DNA of 64,000 bases from CAVRRZ01 sp963723745 (GCA_963723745.1 CAVRRZ010000001.1:186001-250000); one strand, 5' to 3'; counted from the first letter of the stretch, positions 1 to 8,891 are shown. Notes: generated from the sequence alone by a model not told the origin. Numbers and translations are program-made.

Positions 1-72
1 CGCGACGTCGCCGCGGCCGAGGACATCATGCGCACGCACGTCGAGCGGACCGCCGGCCGCGTCGGCGCCTGA
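1..72 (+). CDS. C-terminal end of a protein cut by the window edge
   Basis: The window opens inside a plus-strand reading frame; the last 23 codons end in TGA at 70-72. The visible tail (RDVAAAEDIMRTHVERTAG then RVGA) has the amphipathic helix with a histidine near the end that is seen at the C-terminus of FCD-domain GntR regulators. That family guess rests on very few residues. The rest of the gene is off the window. Confidence 0.45.
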   Translation, partial: RDVAAAEDIMRTHVERTAGRVGA

Positions 73-94
73 CGATCCCCGGCAGCATCCGCCG

Positions 95-616
95 CTACCC
101 AGCGGCCTCCGCCAGCGCCGCCTCGAAGGCGGCCAGTGCGGCCTCGTCGTGGAGCACGAACCGCACCTCGGTGACGAGTTCGACGCGCGCCGCCCGGACA
201 CCGGCGACCGCCTGCCGCGCGGCGTCGTCGACGGGCCACCCGTAGACCCCGGCCGAGATGGCCGGGAAGGCGACGCTGCCGGCGCCGAGCCGGTCGGCCA
301 CGTGCAGGCTCTCGGTGTAGCAGGAGCGCAGCACGGCCGAACGGTCCTGCGACGCCGTCCAGATCGGCCCCGCCGTGTGCACCACCCAGCGGGCGGGGAG
401 CCGGCCCGCGGTGGTGGCGACCGCCTGCCCGCGCGGCAGCAGTCCACCCGGCAGCCGCTCCTTGACCACCCGGCACTCGGCCAGGATCGACGACCCCCCG
501 GCCCGGTGGATGGCGCCGTCCACTCCCCCGCCGCCGAGCAGCCCCGGATTGGCCGCGTTGACGATCACGTCGACGTCGACGCGGGTGATGTCCCCGCGCA
601 GGGCAGCCAGTCGCAC
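95..616 (-). CDS. Macrodomain protein (O-acetyl-ADP-ribose deacetylase type)
   Basis: A 173-residue stand-alone macrodomain. Diagnostic motifs appear in order: GDIT near residue 8, NAANPGLLGGGGVDGAIHR at about 20-38 (adenosine and distal-ribose loop), HTAGPIW at about 80 and FPAISAGVYGWP at about 117-128 (phosphate loop). Family members bind or hydrolyse O-acetyl-ADP-ribose or ADP-ribosyl groups; the asparagine and glycine-rich loop needed for catalysis are present. The start is a GTG at 614-616, 23 bp from the divergent pspC start, so the two share a promoter region. The substrate cannot be inferred from context. Confidence 0.9.
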   Translation of the reverse strand: MRLAALRGDITRVDVDVIVNAANPGLLGGGGVDGAIHRAGGSSILAECRVVKERLPGGLLPRGQAVATTAGRLPARWVVHTAGPIWTASQDRSAVLRSCYTESLHVADRLGAGSVAFPAISAGVYGWPVDDAARQAVAGVRAARVELVTEVRFVLHDEAALAAFEAALAEAAG

Positions 617-639
617 GCGACCACCGTAGGGTCGGCGTC

Positions 640-834
640 ATGACCGCGCCTGCGTACCGCCTCCGCCGCGACATGCAGCACAAGGTGATCGGCGGGGTCT
701 GCGCCGGCATCGCGCGGCGCTACGGCCTGTCCCGATCAGGTCTGCGGTGGGCGTTCGTGCTCTCGTGCATCCTGCCGGGCCCGCAGTTCCTGGCCTACCT
801 GCTGCTGTGGATCCTCATCCCGGCCGACTACTGA
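640..834 (+). CDS. PspC-domain small membrane protein
   Basis: A 64-residue protein covering a single PspC domain: a basic N-terminal segment with GVCAGIARRYG (about residues 19-29), then a hydrophobic helix (VLSCILPGPQFLAYLLLWILI) that forms a membrane hairpin or single span, ending in PADY. PspC proteins are small inner-membrane stress-response components; in actinobacteria such minimal versions are common and often lack the rest of a psp operon, as here. Reading starts at ATG 640, immediately beside the divergent macrodomain gene. Confidence 0.88.
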   Translation: MTAPAYRLRRDMQHKVIGGVCAGIARRYGLSRSGLRWAFVLSCILPGPQFLAYLLLWILIPADY

Positions 835-852
835 ACCGACCCCGAACGGGCG

Positions 853-1143
853 TCACCAGGGGTTGTTGTTGCCTCGCTGCAGCCCCCGCACGGCGGGCCG
901 GACGTCGACGAGGTAGACGACCCCGGCGATCGAGGCCGCGATCCACAACAGGTGCAGCGCCGGGCTGAGGTAGGCGAAGACCAGCGCCAGGCCGGTGATC
1001 GCCCCCCAGGCCGGCTTGGTCAGCTTGCCGGCGGCGACGAACGCGGACGCCGGACGGGTCAGCGCGTCCACCAGTGCCCAGCCTGCGAGACCGACGGTCG
1101 CCCACTTGAGGAGCAGGAGCAGCAACGCGTCGAAGCCCGCCAT
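853..1143 (-). CDS. DUF2516 membrane protein
   Basis: A 96-residue protein with three predicted membrane segments (about residues 5-30, 45-62 and 64-82) and a short polar tail ending NNNPW. It matches the actinobacterial DUF2516 family, for which no activity is known. From memory, in Mycobacterium tuberculosis a protein of this type follows hbhA and its XRE regulator, and the same order occurs here (XRE at 2.6 kb, HBHA-like at 2.1-1.3 kb, then this gene), which supports both assignments. A strong hairpin at 1218-1266 separates it from the HBHA-like gene, so it probably has its own promoter. Confidence 0.85.
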   Translation of the reverse strand: MAGFDALLLLLLKWATVGLAGWALVDALTRPASAFVAAGKLTKPAWGAITGLALVFAYLSPALHLLWIAASIAGVVYLVDVRPAVRGLQRGNNNPW

Positions 1144-1217
1144 GCGATCACGGTACTCGCCGGAGGTCGTGAGCCGGCCCGGCCACGCGGGATCTCACCG
1201 GTTCGAGCGGGACACGA

Positions 1218-1266
1218 TGAACGCGAGAGGGCCAGAACCGGTCCGGTTCTGGCCCTCTCGCGTTCA
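1218..1266 (-). terminator. Strong hairpin terminator after the HBHA-like gene
   Basis: Perfect 23-bp inverted repeat (1218-1240 and 1244-1266) with a 3-nt loop, lying 16 bp past the stop of the HBHA-like gene on the minus strand. There is no T-run, as is common for high-GC actinobacterial terminators. Confidence 0.85.
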
Positions 1267-1281
1267 GTCCTGCGGCGGACG

Positions 1282-2147
1282 TCAGTTCTTCTTGGCGGGC
1301 ACCGCGGTCGGGTCGGTGCGCTTGGTGGTGCGGGCCGGCGCCTTCTTCGCGGCCGAGCTCGTCTTCCGCGGGGTCGTCGCGGTAGTCGTCGCCGGGGCCG
1401 TCGCCGGGGCCGGCGCCTTGGCCGGTGCCTTGACCGCCGTCTTGGCCGCCGTCGCCTCAGCGGAGGTGGGCTTGGCCGCCACCGGCTTCGCGGCCGGCTT
1501 CTCGACCGAGGTCACGGTCTCCTTGGCGGAGTCGGCGGCCTCCTCGGCCTTCGCCTCCGCCTTGGCGGTGGCCTTGACCGTACGCGCCTTGGTCTTCTGC
1601 GCGACCGAGGTCACCTTGTTCGAGGCCTCGACGACGGTCTCGGCGGTCTCCTCGAGGATGTCCTCCAGAGCGTCCTCGACGGTGTCGACGGCGCGCTCGG
1701 CGCGACGGACGACCTTGCGGAAACCGGGCTGGCGACGCAGCTCGTCGACGACCACGGCGCCGCGCTCGGCGAGGGCCTCGACCTGCTCGCGGGCGGTGCC
1801 CACGATGCCGGAGACGGCGCCGAGGACGGTGTCGGGGCGGGTAGCCGTGCGTCAGCTGCCCGGCGACGGCGTGCGCGCGGGTGCGGGCGGTGGCGGCGGC
1901 CTCGGTGGCCCGGGTACGGGCCTCCTTGGCGGCCAGGTCGGCCTGGACCTGGGCCTCGCCCGGCAGCGCCTCGGCCGCGAGCGGAACGGTGCCGAGCGAC
2001 GGCGAGGGCCCGCTCGACGGCCAGGTCACCGGCGCCGACGGCGGCCAGGACCGGGGTGCGCGAGCGCTCGACGAGCTGCTCGGCGACGGTGCGGCCGGTG
2101 GTCACGGCGGTTTCGCCGTAGTGCTTGACGGTCTGGGTGGCGGTCAT
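1282..2147 (-). CDS. Heparin-binding hemagglutinin (HBHA)-like Lys/Ala-rich protein, two frameshifts
   Basis: Read across three frames, this is one protein of about 285 residues. It starts MTATQTVKHYGETAV with a good ribosome site (AAGGAG) before ATG 2147, followed by TPVLAAVGAGDLAVERA, a long Ala/Glu/Arg coiled coil (AEALPGEAQVQADLAAKEA, then EQVEALAERGAVVVDELRR) and a C-terminal Lys/Ala/Pro tail rich in KPAAKP and AKAPA repeats. This layout (coiled coil plus basic AKKA-type tail) is that of mycobacterial HBHA, a surface adhesin and lipid-associated protein. Frame changes lie near 2000 and 1840; because the three pieces join without loss they look like sequencing errors. The XRE gene just upstream appears to overlap the start codon. 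A 23-bp hairpin closes the unit. Confidence 0.8.
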
Positions 2148-2651
2148 GCTGACTCCTTGGGTCGGGGGTGGGCACGGCCTCGCCGGAACGGGGTGACCGG
2201 GTGGCCGGGGAAGTCTGGGGTGCCGGCGCAGTGACCTGCGCGGCCGTGTGCTCGCGGACGTAGGTCTCGTAGAGCTCCAGCAGGACGGCCTTGTGCCGCT
2301 CGGACAGCGCGTCGTCGGCACGGATCGCCGCGACGGTGTCGGTGTTGCCGGACCGCCGGTCGAGGATCCCGGCCTGCTCGTAGAGCGTCTCGGCCGAGAT
2401 CGTCAGGCCCCGGGCGATCGCCGCGAGGATCTCCGCCGACGGCTTGCGGAGCCCCGCTCCACCTGGGACAGGTACGGGTTGCTGACGCCGGCGGTGCGGG
2501 CCAGCTCGCGCAGGGAGACCTGCGCGGCACTGCGCTGCTCGCGGATGAAGTCGCCCACCTGCGAGCTGACGGCGGTGACGCTGGGCGCCTCGGCGACCGA
2601 CTCCGCCACGCTGCCGGCGACGCGGTCCACCTTCTCGCGGACCGTGGTCAC
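2144..2651 (-). CDS. XRE-family regulator upstream of the HBHA-like gene, frameshifted
   Basis: The N-terminal part from GTG 2651 reads through a Cro/C1-type helix-turn-helix: VSLRELARTAGVSNPYLSQVERG at about residues 46-68. One C appears to be missing near 2455; restoring it gives LRKPSAEILAAIARGLTIS and a continuation with LYEQAGILDRR. A second slip near the 3' end would let the frame finish at the TGA that overlaps the hbhA-like ATG (ATGA at 2144-2147). Small XRE proteins of this type precede hbhA in mycobacteria. Together with the coupled gene order this suggests local autoregulation of the pair, which is inferred. Confidence 0.72.
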
Positions 2652-2773
2652 CTGCTCGCGGACGAACTCACCCGGGTGTCTGCATGGGACGACACGTAGT
2701 CGACGGTGCTAGCTCCTGCAAGCGGAACTGCTAGCAGACCGAGCGTGACCCCTGTCACAGCCGTCCCACCAGG

Positions 2774-3760
2774 TCAGGAGGCCAGCGGAGCCGCCGGACG
2801 TACCTCGCCGACCACGCCGTCACCGCCGGACACGGGTGTCAGCAACCACGGCGCGAGCAGGTCCTCGGCGCACGCCGAGCACGCCGCAGGCCGGCGCAGA
2901 GCGCCGGGGTGCGGCCGCGGTCGCCGCCGTCGTCGAGCTTCAGCGCGACGGCACCGGCAGCCGGGCAGCGCGGCCACGTGCACGCCGTCCGCACCGCCCT
3001 TGACGAGCAGCCCGGGGACGGCCGCCATCAGGTCGGTGTCCTCGCGGCCGGTGCCGGCGACGAACCAGGGGTGCGCGCGCATGGCGTCGGCGACCGACCG
3101 GTCCCGGCGAGCCCTCCGGCGCCTGGACGAGGGAGAGCACTCCGCGGGCCAGCCCGGTCGGGGACAGCGCGTGCTGCGGGGCACCGCAGCCGTCGACGAC
3201 GACGGCGGTCACCGGCTCGCCCGCCGCCTCGGCCAGCCGCGCCTCGATCGCCTGCTGCAGCGGGTGGTCGCGCTCCAGATAGCCCTTCGTCGGCCAGCCC
3301 GCGGCCACGCACGCCGACAGCATCGCGGCGTGCTTGCCGGAGCAGTTCATGGCCAGCCGCTCGGGACGCCCGGCCCTCGACCAGCCAGCGCGCCCGGGTC
3401 GGCTCGTGCAGCGGCAGCGCCGGCGGGCAGCCCAGGTCGTCGGGCCGAGAGGCCGACGGCGGCCAGCATCGCGGCCGCCAGATCCCGGTGACGCGTCCTC
3501 GCCGCTGTGCGAGCCGGCCCCGATGGCCAGCTCCTCGCCCGAGCGCGGCGCCCAGCCGGCTGCCGAGCAGCGCGGTGGCCTGCACCGGCTTGTTGGACGA
3601 GCGCGGCAGCATCGGCCGGTCGACGGCGCCGCGCGGCGACCAGCACCTCGCCGTCGGCATCCAGGACGACGAGCGACCCGCGGTGCACCGACTCGAGGAA
3701 CCCGGAGCGCCAGACCTCGACCAGGACCGGGTTGTCGGGCCAGGACGGCAGGCCCGTCAC
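2774..3760 (-). CDS. L-asparaginase II family protein, several frameshifts
   Basis: Pieces in all three frames line up with the Asparaginase_II family: an N-terminus LPSWPDNPVLVEVWRSGF, LESVHRGSLVVLDADGEV, then the signature MNCSGKHAAML (about residues 110-120), VVVDGCGAPQHALSPTGLA, and a C-terminal GGDGVVGEVRP. Expected length of about 325 residues fits. Members hydrolyse asparagine to aspartate and ammonia, using a threonine in the SGKH region context. The GTG start at 3758-3760 overlaps the stop of the rsiG gene (GTGA), so it is the last gene of the fur-ygfZ-BKACE-rsiG-asparaginase operon. At least three single-base slips lie between about 3060 and 3620. Confidence 0.8.
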
Positions 3761-4316
3761 CGCCCCTCGTCGGCCAGCAGCGCGGCGACGTCGGCCTCGC
3801 CGTCGCGGTAGCGGCGGCCGAGCTCGGCGGCGAGCGCGTCCATCACCTGCTGCACGCCGCGTCGCCGCTCGGACAGGCCCTTCTCGGCCTCGGCCAGCGC
3901 CCGGGCGGCCTTCTCCAGCTTGGCGTCGGGCAGGTCGGCGACGTCGGAGACGTCGATGCCCGGGCGTCAGCGAGTTGACCCAGGACTCGTAGTCCTCCGG
4001 GTCGTGCGGCTGCACGGTCTGGTGCCGGCCCAGGCCGTGCGCCGGACCGCGGCCCTTCTCCGAGAGGATCTCGGGCAGCAGGTCGACCAGCGAACGGCCG
4101 TCGTTCTCGGCGCGGCGCTGCAGCTCGCGGCGCACGATGTCGAGCCGGCCCTGCAGCAGCCGGCGGGTGTAGGAGAGGTTGACCTCCTCCTGCTCGGCCT
4201 GACGGCGCAGCCGGCGCACCTCGGCCATGGGCTGCGTGGGCCACGCCGTCGAGGAAGGCCGGGTCGAGCAGCGCGTCGACGGTGGCGCCGCCGGCGGGCG
4301 TCGGCTTCGGGCTCAT
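3757..4316 (-). CDS. rsiG: RsiG-type c-di-GMP-dependent anti-sigma factor
   Basis: After correcting two extra bases (near 4232 and 3966) the product is about 185 residues and is mostly two long helices. Each carries the c-di-GMP motif E(X)3S(X)2R(X)3Q(X)3D: E44-S48-R51-Q55-D59 in the segment EEVNLSYTRRLLQGRLD and E144-S148-R151-Q155-D159 in EKGLSERRRGVQQVMD. In Streptomyces, RsiG binds c-di-GMP through this motif on both antiparallel helices and then sequesters the sporulation sigma factor WhiG. Proteins of this family are often annotated as aerial mycelium formation protein. The ATG at 4314-4316 has a GGAGG site eight bases upstream; its stop overlaps the next gene. No whiG gene lies in the window, so the partner is inferred. 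Confidence 0.85.
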
Positions 4317-5161
4317 CGGGTTCGCCTCCACGGTCGGAACGGGTGATGCCGAGCAGCTCCGGGCCTCGTCGGGGGTCATCGGCGGGCGCTGGGCGATGCG
4401 GGCCAGCCCGGCGGCGCGGGCGACCAGCTGGGCGTTGTCGCGGACCGGCTCGCCGGGAGCGTAGGTGAGCGTGTCCTCCATGCCCACCCGCAGGTGGCCA
4501 CCGGCCGACAGCGCGGCGAGCATCACCGGCAGCGACGTCCGGCCGACGCCGGTGGCGGCGAAGGTCGCGCCGTCCGGCAGGTGCGGCGAGGCAGGCGGCC
4601 AGCGCCTGCGCGTGCCGGGCATGCCGCCGGGCACGCCCATGACCAGGTCGACGTGCACGTGCCCACCGTGCGGAGGGCCGTGCTTGTCGAGCAGCCGCTG
4701 CAGCGTGGCCAGGTGGCCGAGGTCGAAGACCTCGTACTCGGGCACGATGCCGCGCTGCTGCATCTGCGTGTGCAGCTCGACGATGAGGTCCCAGGGGTTG
4801 CTGAACACGTCGCGGCCGAAGTTGACCGTGCCCAGCGTCAGCGAGGCCGCGTCGGGCTGCGGCATCGAGGACGGCGAGGCGCGCGTCGAACGGGTCGGTG
4901 ACCGCCCCGCCGCTGGACAGCTGCACGACCAGGTCGGTGTTCTCGCGCACGCGCGGCGACCACCTCGCGCACCCGGCCGAGGTCGAGCGTCGGCCGGGTC
5001 TCGGCGTCGCGGACGTGCAGGTGGATCACCGACGCGCCCACCGCCTGGCAGTCCCGCGCGGTGGCGACGATCTCCTCGACGGTCACCGGCAGCGCCGGGA
5101 CGTCGGCCTTCGCCGACTCCGCGCCCGTGGGGGCGACGGTGATCAGGGTGGCGGCGGTCAC
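4313..5161 (-). CDS. Beta-keto acid cleavage enzyme (BKACE, DUF849), frameshifted
   Basis: Joined frames give a complete TIM-barrel BKACE: VEEIVATARDCQAVGASVIHLHVRD (Zn-ligand HLHVRD), TDLVVQLSSGGA, SLTLGTVNFGRDVFSN, YEVFDLGHLATLQRLL, HGGHVHVDLVMGVPGGMPG, then VGRTSLPVMLAALSAGGHLRVGMEDTL (the GHLRVGxED motif typical of the C-terminal half). These enzymes condense a beta-keto acid with acetyl-CoA and release acetoacetate; the prototype acts on 3-keto-5-aminohexanoate. The exact substrate here is unknown. GTG 5159-5161 overlaps the ygfZ stop. The 3' end is uncertain because of slips near 4363 and beyond; a TGA overlapping the rsiG ATG at 4313-4316 is the likely stop. Confidence 0.8.
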
Positions 5162-6276
5162 CGGCCGATCGTGGCAGACCGGACGGCGCGCACGCGCTCC
5201 CGGGCCGCGGCCTGGGTGTCGTCGGCGTCCGCGGCCGGGCGTCGTCGGGGTCGATCGCGGCGGCCGCATCCGCCGACGGTGAGCGCCGCGTCCATCGCGA
5301 CCGACTGCTTGACCAGGGCCAGGGCGATCACGCCGAGCTCGTAGTGCCGGACGACGGTGCCGACCCGGCCGACCTCGCGGGTGCCCGGCCAGCACCGGCG
5401 TGCCGGGCTCGGCGCAGCACCTCGCTGACGCCGTCGAGGTGCAGCAGCACCAGCCGGCGCGGCGGCCGGCCCAGGTTGTGCACCCGCGCCACCGTCTCCT
5501 GGCCGCGGTAGCAGCCCTTGTCCAGGTGGACGGCGGTGCGCAGCCACTGCAGCTCGTTCGGGATGGTGCGGTGGTCGGTGTCGACGCCGAACCGCGGACG
5601 GCGGGCCTCGACGCGCAGCGCCTCGTAGGCGTCGAAGCCGGCGGGCGCGCGCCCCGGCGGCGAGCAGCCGGTCGGCGACCGCGCCGCAGCCGGCCCGCGG
5701 GCACGCACGCAGGTCGAACACGGCGCGACGCCGTCGCCGATCGGCCCGGCATGCGGCGCACGAAGCCGCCGTCCGTGGCCGCGACCTGCGTACGGCTGCT
5801 CGGGCGCCGGCAGGCCGGCCGCGGTCAGCACCTCGGCGCCCGCGGCCCGACGAGGGCAGCAGCACGGCCCACTCGTCGGTCACCAGCGCCGGCTCGACGC
5901 GAAGCATGAACCGCATCCGGTCGAGGAAGGTGTGCAGCGCCGCACCGGTGCCGGGCTCGACGTCGGCCCACGTCGTCCCGTCGAGGTCGGCCAGCACCAG
6001 GTGGTGCTCCACGTGCCCCTGCGGCGAGAGGACCAGCGCCTCGGTGCCGGTCGCCGTCGGCGAGCCGGTCGAGGTGCTGGCTGGTGAGGCTGTGCAGCCA
6101 GGACAGCCGGTCGGCGCCGGGGACGGCGAGGACGTCGCGGTCGCTGCGGTCGACCAGGCCCGCGCCCTCGGCGAGCGGCGCGCTGCTCGCGCAGCGGGTC
6201 GCCGTAGTGGGCCGCCACCGCGCCGCCCTCGGCGGACCACGCCACCGGGCAGGCGGGACAGGAGTGCGGCGCTCAT
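5158..6276 (-). CDS. ygfZ: YgfZ/GcvT-type folate-binding protein, multiple frameshifts
   Basis: The frames assemble into a YgfZ-type protein. The defining K-G-C-Y-x-G-Q-E signature is intact as LDKGCYRGQETVARV (nt about 5500-5530), preceded by VGVDTDHRTIPNELQWL and followed by GRPPRRLVLLHLDGVSE. The N-terminal MSAALLSRLPGG and HLVLADLDGTTWADVEPGTG also fit. YgfZ proteins use folate to support repair and assembly of some Fe-S enzymes. The ATG at 6274-6276 follows an AAGGAAG site and overlaps the stop of the Fur gene; the stop overlaps the BKACE start. Frame changes near 5420, 5660, 5735, 5850, 6060 and 6185 look like sequencing noise because conserved blocks lie in every frame. Confidence 0.85.
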   Translation of the reverse strand: MSAALLSRLPGGVVRRGRRGGGPLRRPAARAARRSPRARAWSTAATATSSPSPAPTGCPGCTASPASTSTGSPTATGTEALVLSPQGHVEHHLVLADLDGTTWADVEPGTGAALHTFLDRMRFMLRVEPALVTDEWAVLLPSSGRGRRGADRGRPAGARAAVRRSRPRTAASCAACRADRRRRRAVFDLRACPRAGCGAVADRLLAAGARARRLRRLRGAARRGPPSAVRRRHRPPHHPERAAVAAHRRPPGQGLLPRPGDGGAGAQPGPAAAPAGAAAPRRRQRGAAPSPARRCWPGTREVGRVGTVVRHYELGVIALALVKQSVAMDAALTVGGCGRRDRPRRRPAADADDTQAAARERVRAVRSATIGR

Positions 6277-6774
6277 GCGGCTTCCTTCTTCCCTGGCTCG
6301 TTCGCGGCACGCGCGGCACGTCCCGGACAGCGCGACGTGGCCCACGTCGACGTGAAACCCAGGTCGGCCGCCAGACGTTCCGCGGCGCCGTCCAGCAGGG
6401 CCGGGTCGACCGAGTCGACGTCGCCGCAGGACTGGAGCAGACGACGTGCAGGTGCGGGTGCTCGGCGGCGTGGTAGACCGGCGCGCCCTTGCCGAGGTGG
6501 GTGTGCCAGACCAGCCCGAGCCGCTCGAGCAGCTCGAGGGTGCGGTAGACGGTGGAGGCGTCCGGGGCCGCGCCGCCGGGGCCGGCCTCCTCGCGGAGCC
6601 GGGCGCCGATCGTCCTCCGGGGTGCCGTGCTCGAGGGCGTCGACCGCGGCCAGCACCTGCTGCGCGCTGCGGCGTCAGCCGCAGCCCGCGCGCCCGCAGC
6701 CGCTCGGCCAGGGGCGTCCGGTGTCGGACGCCTGAGGATCGGACGCCTGGGGATCGGACGAGTGCTCGGGCCAC
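6273..6774 (-). CDS. Fur-family metal-dependent regulator, frameshifted
   Basis: A Fur/Zur-type repressor: LAERLRARGLRLTPQR at the N-terminus, a winged helix with ASTVYRTLELLERLGLVWH, and the metal-binding dimerisation domain HPHLHVVCSSCGDVDS followed by CRAC. The two Cys pairs form the structural zinc site. Because only the last two Cys and the HPHLH ligands are visible, zinc, iron or peroxide sensing cannot be told apart. The start is a probable GTG at 6774. It leads an operon with ygfZ, BKACE, rsiG and asparaginase (ATGA overlap at 6273-6276). A frame change near 6670 is probably an error; smaller ones occur near 6435 and 6615. Confidence 0.82.
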
Positions 6775-6863
6775 GATCCGAGCCTATGCCGCTCCTGGAG
6801 CGCGCCGCCGCCTGTCGGCACCGGCAGCGCCGGCTGGGACCGGCGTAGGGCAGGCTGGATCGT

Positions 6864-7719
6864 GTGAGCGACGAACGGCGGGTGGCGGTCTGGCGGGACG
6901 GCGCGGCGATGGCGGTGCCCGCCGACCGAGCCGGTCGTGACCGCGTTCGACCCGGGTCTGGCCCGGGGCGACGGCGTCTTCGAGTCGGTCGCCGTCGTCG
7001 GCGGGCAGACGCCGCACCTGCCCGCGCACCTGGCCCGGCTGGCGCGCTCGGCCGCGACTGCTCGAGCTCGCCGACCCCGGCGAGGCGGCCTGGCAGGCGC
7101 TGGCGGAGCCGTCCTCGACGGACTGGGCCCGCGGCACCGAGGGCGTGCATGCCGGCTGTTCCTCACCCGCGGCCGGCAGGGTCGACCTCCGACCGCTCTC
7201 GCGCTGCTCTCGGCCGTCCCCGCCGACGTCGTCGCGCCAGCGCGCGAACGGCATCTCCGTCGTCAGCCTGTGCCTCGGCGTGCCCGCCGACTTCCGCGCG
7301 CAGCGCCCCGTGGCTGCTCGGCGGCGCGAAGACGCTGTCCTACGCGGTGAACATGGCCGCGCTCCGGCACGCGCACGCGGCTGGGCGCCGACGACGTCGT
7401 CTTCACCTCGCTCGAGGGACTCGCTGCTGGAGGGGCCGACGTCGACCGTCGTCTGGGCCGCCGGCGGCGAGCTGCACACCCCGCCGACCGAGACCGGCAT
7501 CCTGCGCCGGCACCACGCAGGCCCGGCTGTTCGCGCGGGCGAGCGAGGCGCGCTGGCCCACCCGGGTCACGCCGGGCACGCTGGACGACCTGCACGCGGC
7601 CGACGCCGTGTGGCTGGTGTCGCGGCATCCGCGGTGCCGCGCGGGTGCACACCCTGGACGGCGTGGCGCGCGGGGACGGCGGCCTGACCGGTCGGGTGAG
7701 GGACCTGCTGGCCCGGTAG
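6864..7719 (+). CDS. pabC: Aminodeoxychorismate lyase-like class IV aminotransferase, frameshifted
   Basis: Corrected frames give a PLP fold-type IV protein of about 280 residues: FDPGLARGDGVFESV (about residues 30-44), LPAHLARLARSA, the catalytic lysine in GGAKTLSYAVNMAALRHA, ADDVVFTSLEGSLLEGPTSTVVW and PTETGIL. This pattern fits 4-amino-4-deoxychorismate lyase, which makes p-aminobenzoate for folate; a branched-chain or D-amino acid aminotransferase is the alternative. The GTG at 6864 is 89 bp from the divergent Fur start. Its position beside folate-dependent ygfZ agrees with a folate role. The IS481 element is inserted about 50 bp past its stop. Slips occur near 6925, 7060-7130 and repeatedly to 7640. 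Confidence 0.78.
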
Positions 7720-7769
7720 CCTCTGAGGCGTCTCGAGGTGCGCCGGGAAGTCTGGTCGGCAGGTCCCCC

Positions 7770-7801
7770 CTAGACCTTCCGGAGCACGGGTCGAGGTGAC
7801 A
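7770..7801 (+). repeat. Left terminal inverted repeat of the IS481 element
   Basis: 32 bp from CTAGACC to GAGGTGACA. It matches the reverse complement of 8892-8923 at 26 of 32 positions; the inner 17 bp, containing CACGGGT and GAGGTGACA, are the best conserved. Confidence 0.8.
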
Positions 7802-7826
7802 GGTGGGGCGCTCGGCTGCGCTGTCG

Positions 7827-8819
7827 TCAGGGAGTCTGGCAGAGGGCGTTGCGGGCGGTGATCGCGTGCAGGACCTGTCGGGGGCTGCGGCCGCGCATGT
7901 AGTCGCCGTGGTTGCGGCGACGGCCGTTGTAGTCGGCGACCCAGGTCTGCAGCGCGGCGTCGAGGTCGCTGATTCGGTCGACTCGTCCGCGGTGAAAGAA
8001 GGGCCGGTAGAACTCCTGCAGCACGGTGCCCTGGACGCGTTCGCAGACGCTGTTGTGGTTCGGGCTGCGCGGTGGGGTGCGGTGATGGTCGATGCCGAGA
8101 TCGGCGGCGTGGTCCCGGAATGCGCGGCCGATGAACTCCGGGCCGTTGTCGGTCAGCACGCCGGTCAGCTCGACGTCGATCTCGCCGAGGGCGGCGGAGA
8201 CCTGGTCCAGGAAGCGAGCGGCGACCGGCGCGCCCTTGTCCCCGACGATTAGCCGGACGACCAGCCAGCGGGTGGCCACGTCGATCGCGGTGAGCTGGTA
8301 GACCGCGCCGACGCCCTTGAGCTTGCCGACGTAGAAGGTGTCCAGGCAGACCAGCTGCCCCGGGTCGCTGGCGGCCAGGCAGAACCCGAAGGGTCCTTCC
8401 AGGGCCGCGTCGGTCAGCTGGCCGCTCTCGGCGGCGGTCAACGACGCCAGCGCCGCGATCCGCTGCCGGCGGGTGCTCAGGTTGTGCCGGCGCAGCACCT
8501 TCTGGATGCCGGAGGCCGAGCGGTGCACCCCGGCGGCGGCGAGGTGGTCGACCAGCTGCCGGGCGCCGAGCGTGGCCTTGGCGACTGCGGTGGCCAGGAT
8601 CGTGCTGACCTCCTCGGCGCTCATCGCGTTGGGCATCACCGGCGGGCGGCGGTCCTTGGGCATCAGCGCCGACAGCCCGTACTTCTCGGCCTTGGCCACC
8701 CACCGGTAGTAGCTGGTGCGCGAGACGCCGGCGGCCTTGCAGGCCGCGGTCACGTCGGTCAACGCGGCCTGCTCCAACACATGGGCACGCCGAGCATGGA
8801 TGATCTGGTCAGGGGTCAC
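7827..8819 (-). CDS. IS481-family transposase (DDE)
   Basis: An intact transposase of about 330 residues. The N-terminal helix-turn-helix is VTAACKAAGVSRTSYYRW. The integrase core has the DDE residues in CLDTFYVGKLKG (first Asp), GVLTDNGPEF (second Asp) and HNSVCERVQGT (Glu). The C-terminal YNGRRRNHGDYMRGRSPRQVL is the usual IS481/IS3-like tail. I chose GTG 8817-8819 because AAGGAG precedes it by nine bases; the frame is open further upstream to 8864. It is transcribed away from nhaA and toward the pabC 3' end. Confidence 0.92.
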   Translation of the reverse strand: MTPDQIIHARRAHVLEQAALTDVTAACKAAGVSRTSYYRWVAKAEKYGLSALMPKDRRPPVMPNAMSAEEVSTILATAVAKATLGARQLVDHLAAAGVHRSASGIQKVLRRHNLSTRRQRIAALASLTAAESGQLTDAALEGPFGFCLAASDPGQLVCLDTFYVGKLKGVGAVYQLTAIDVATRWLVVRLIVGDKGAPVAARFLDQVSAALGEIDVELTGVLTDNGPEFIGRAFRDHAADLGIDHHRTPPRSPNHNSVCERVQGTVLQEFYRPFFHRGRVDRISDLDAALQTWVADYNGRRRNHGDYMRGRSPRQVLHAITARNALCQTP

Positions 8820-8891
8820 GGGGAGGGTCTCCTTCTGGTCACCGAAGCAACCGAAGGCTCCCACCCCGTGACCCCCTCAAGATCGAAGAGG

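Noticed and set aside
952..2128. Long plus-strand open frames opposite the HBHA-like gene
   Set aside because: They encode only Arg/Gly-rich sequence that mirrors the Lys/Ala-rich gene on the other strand, with no ribosome site and no family pattern.
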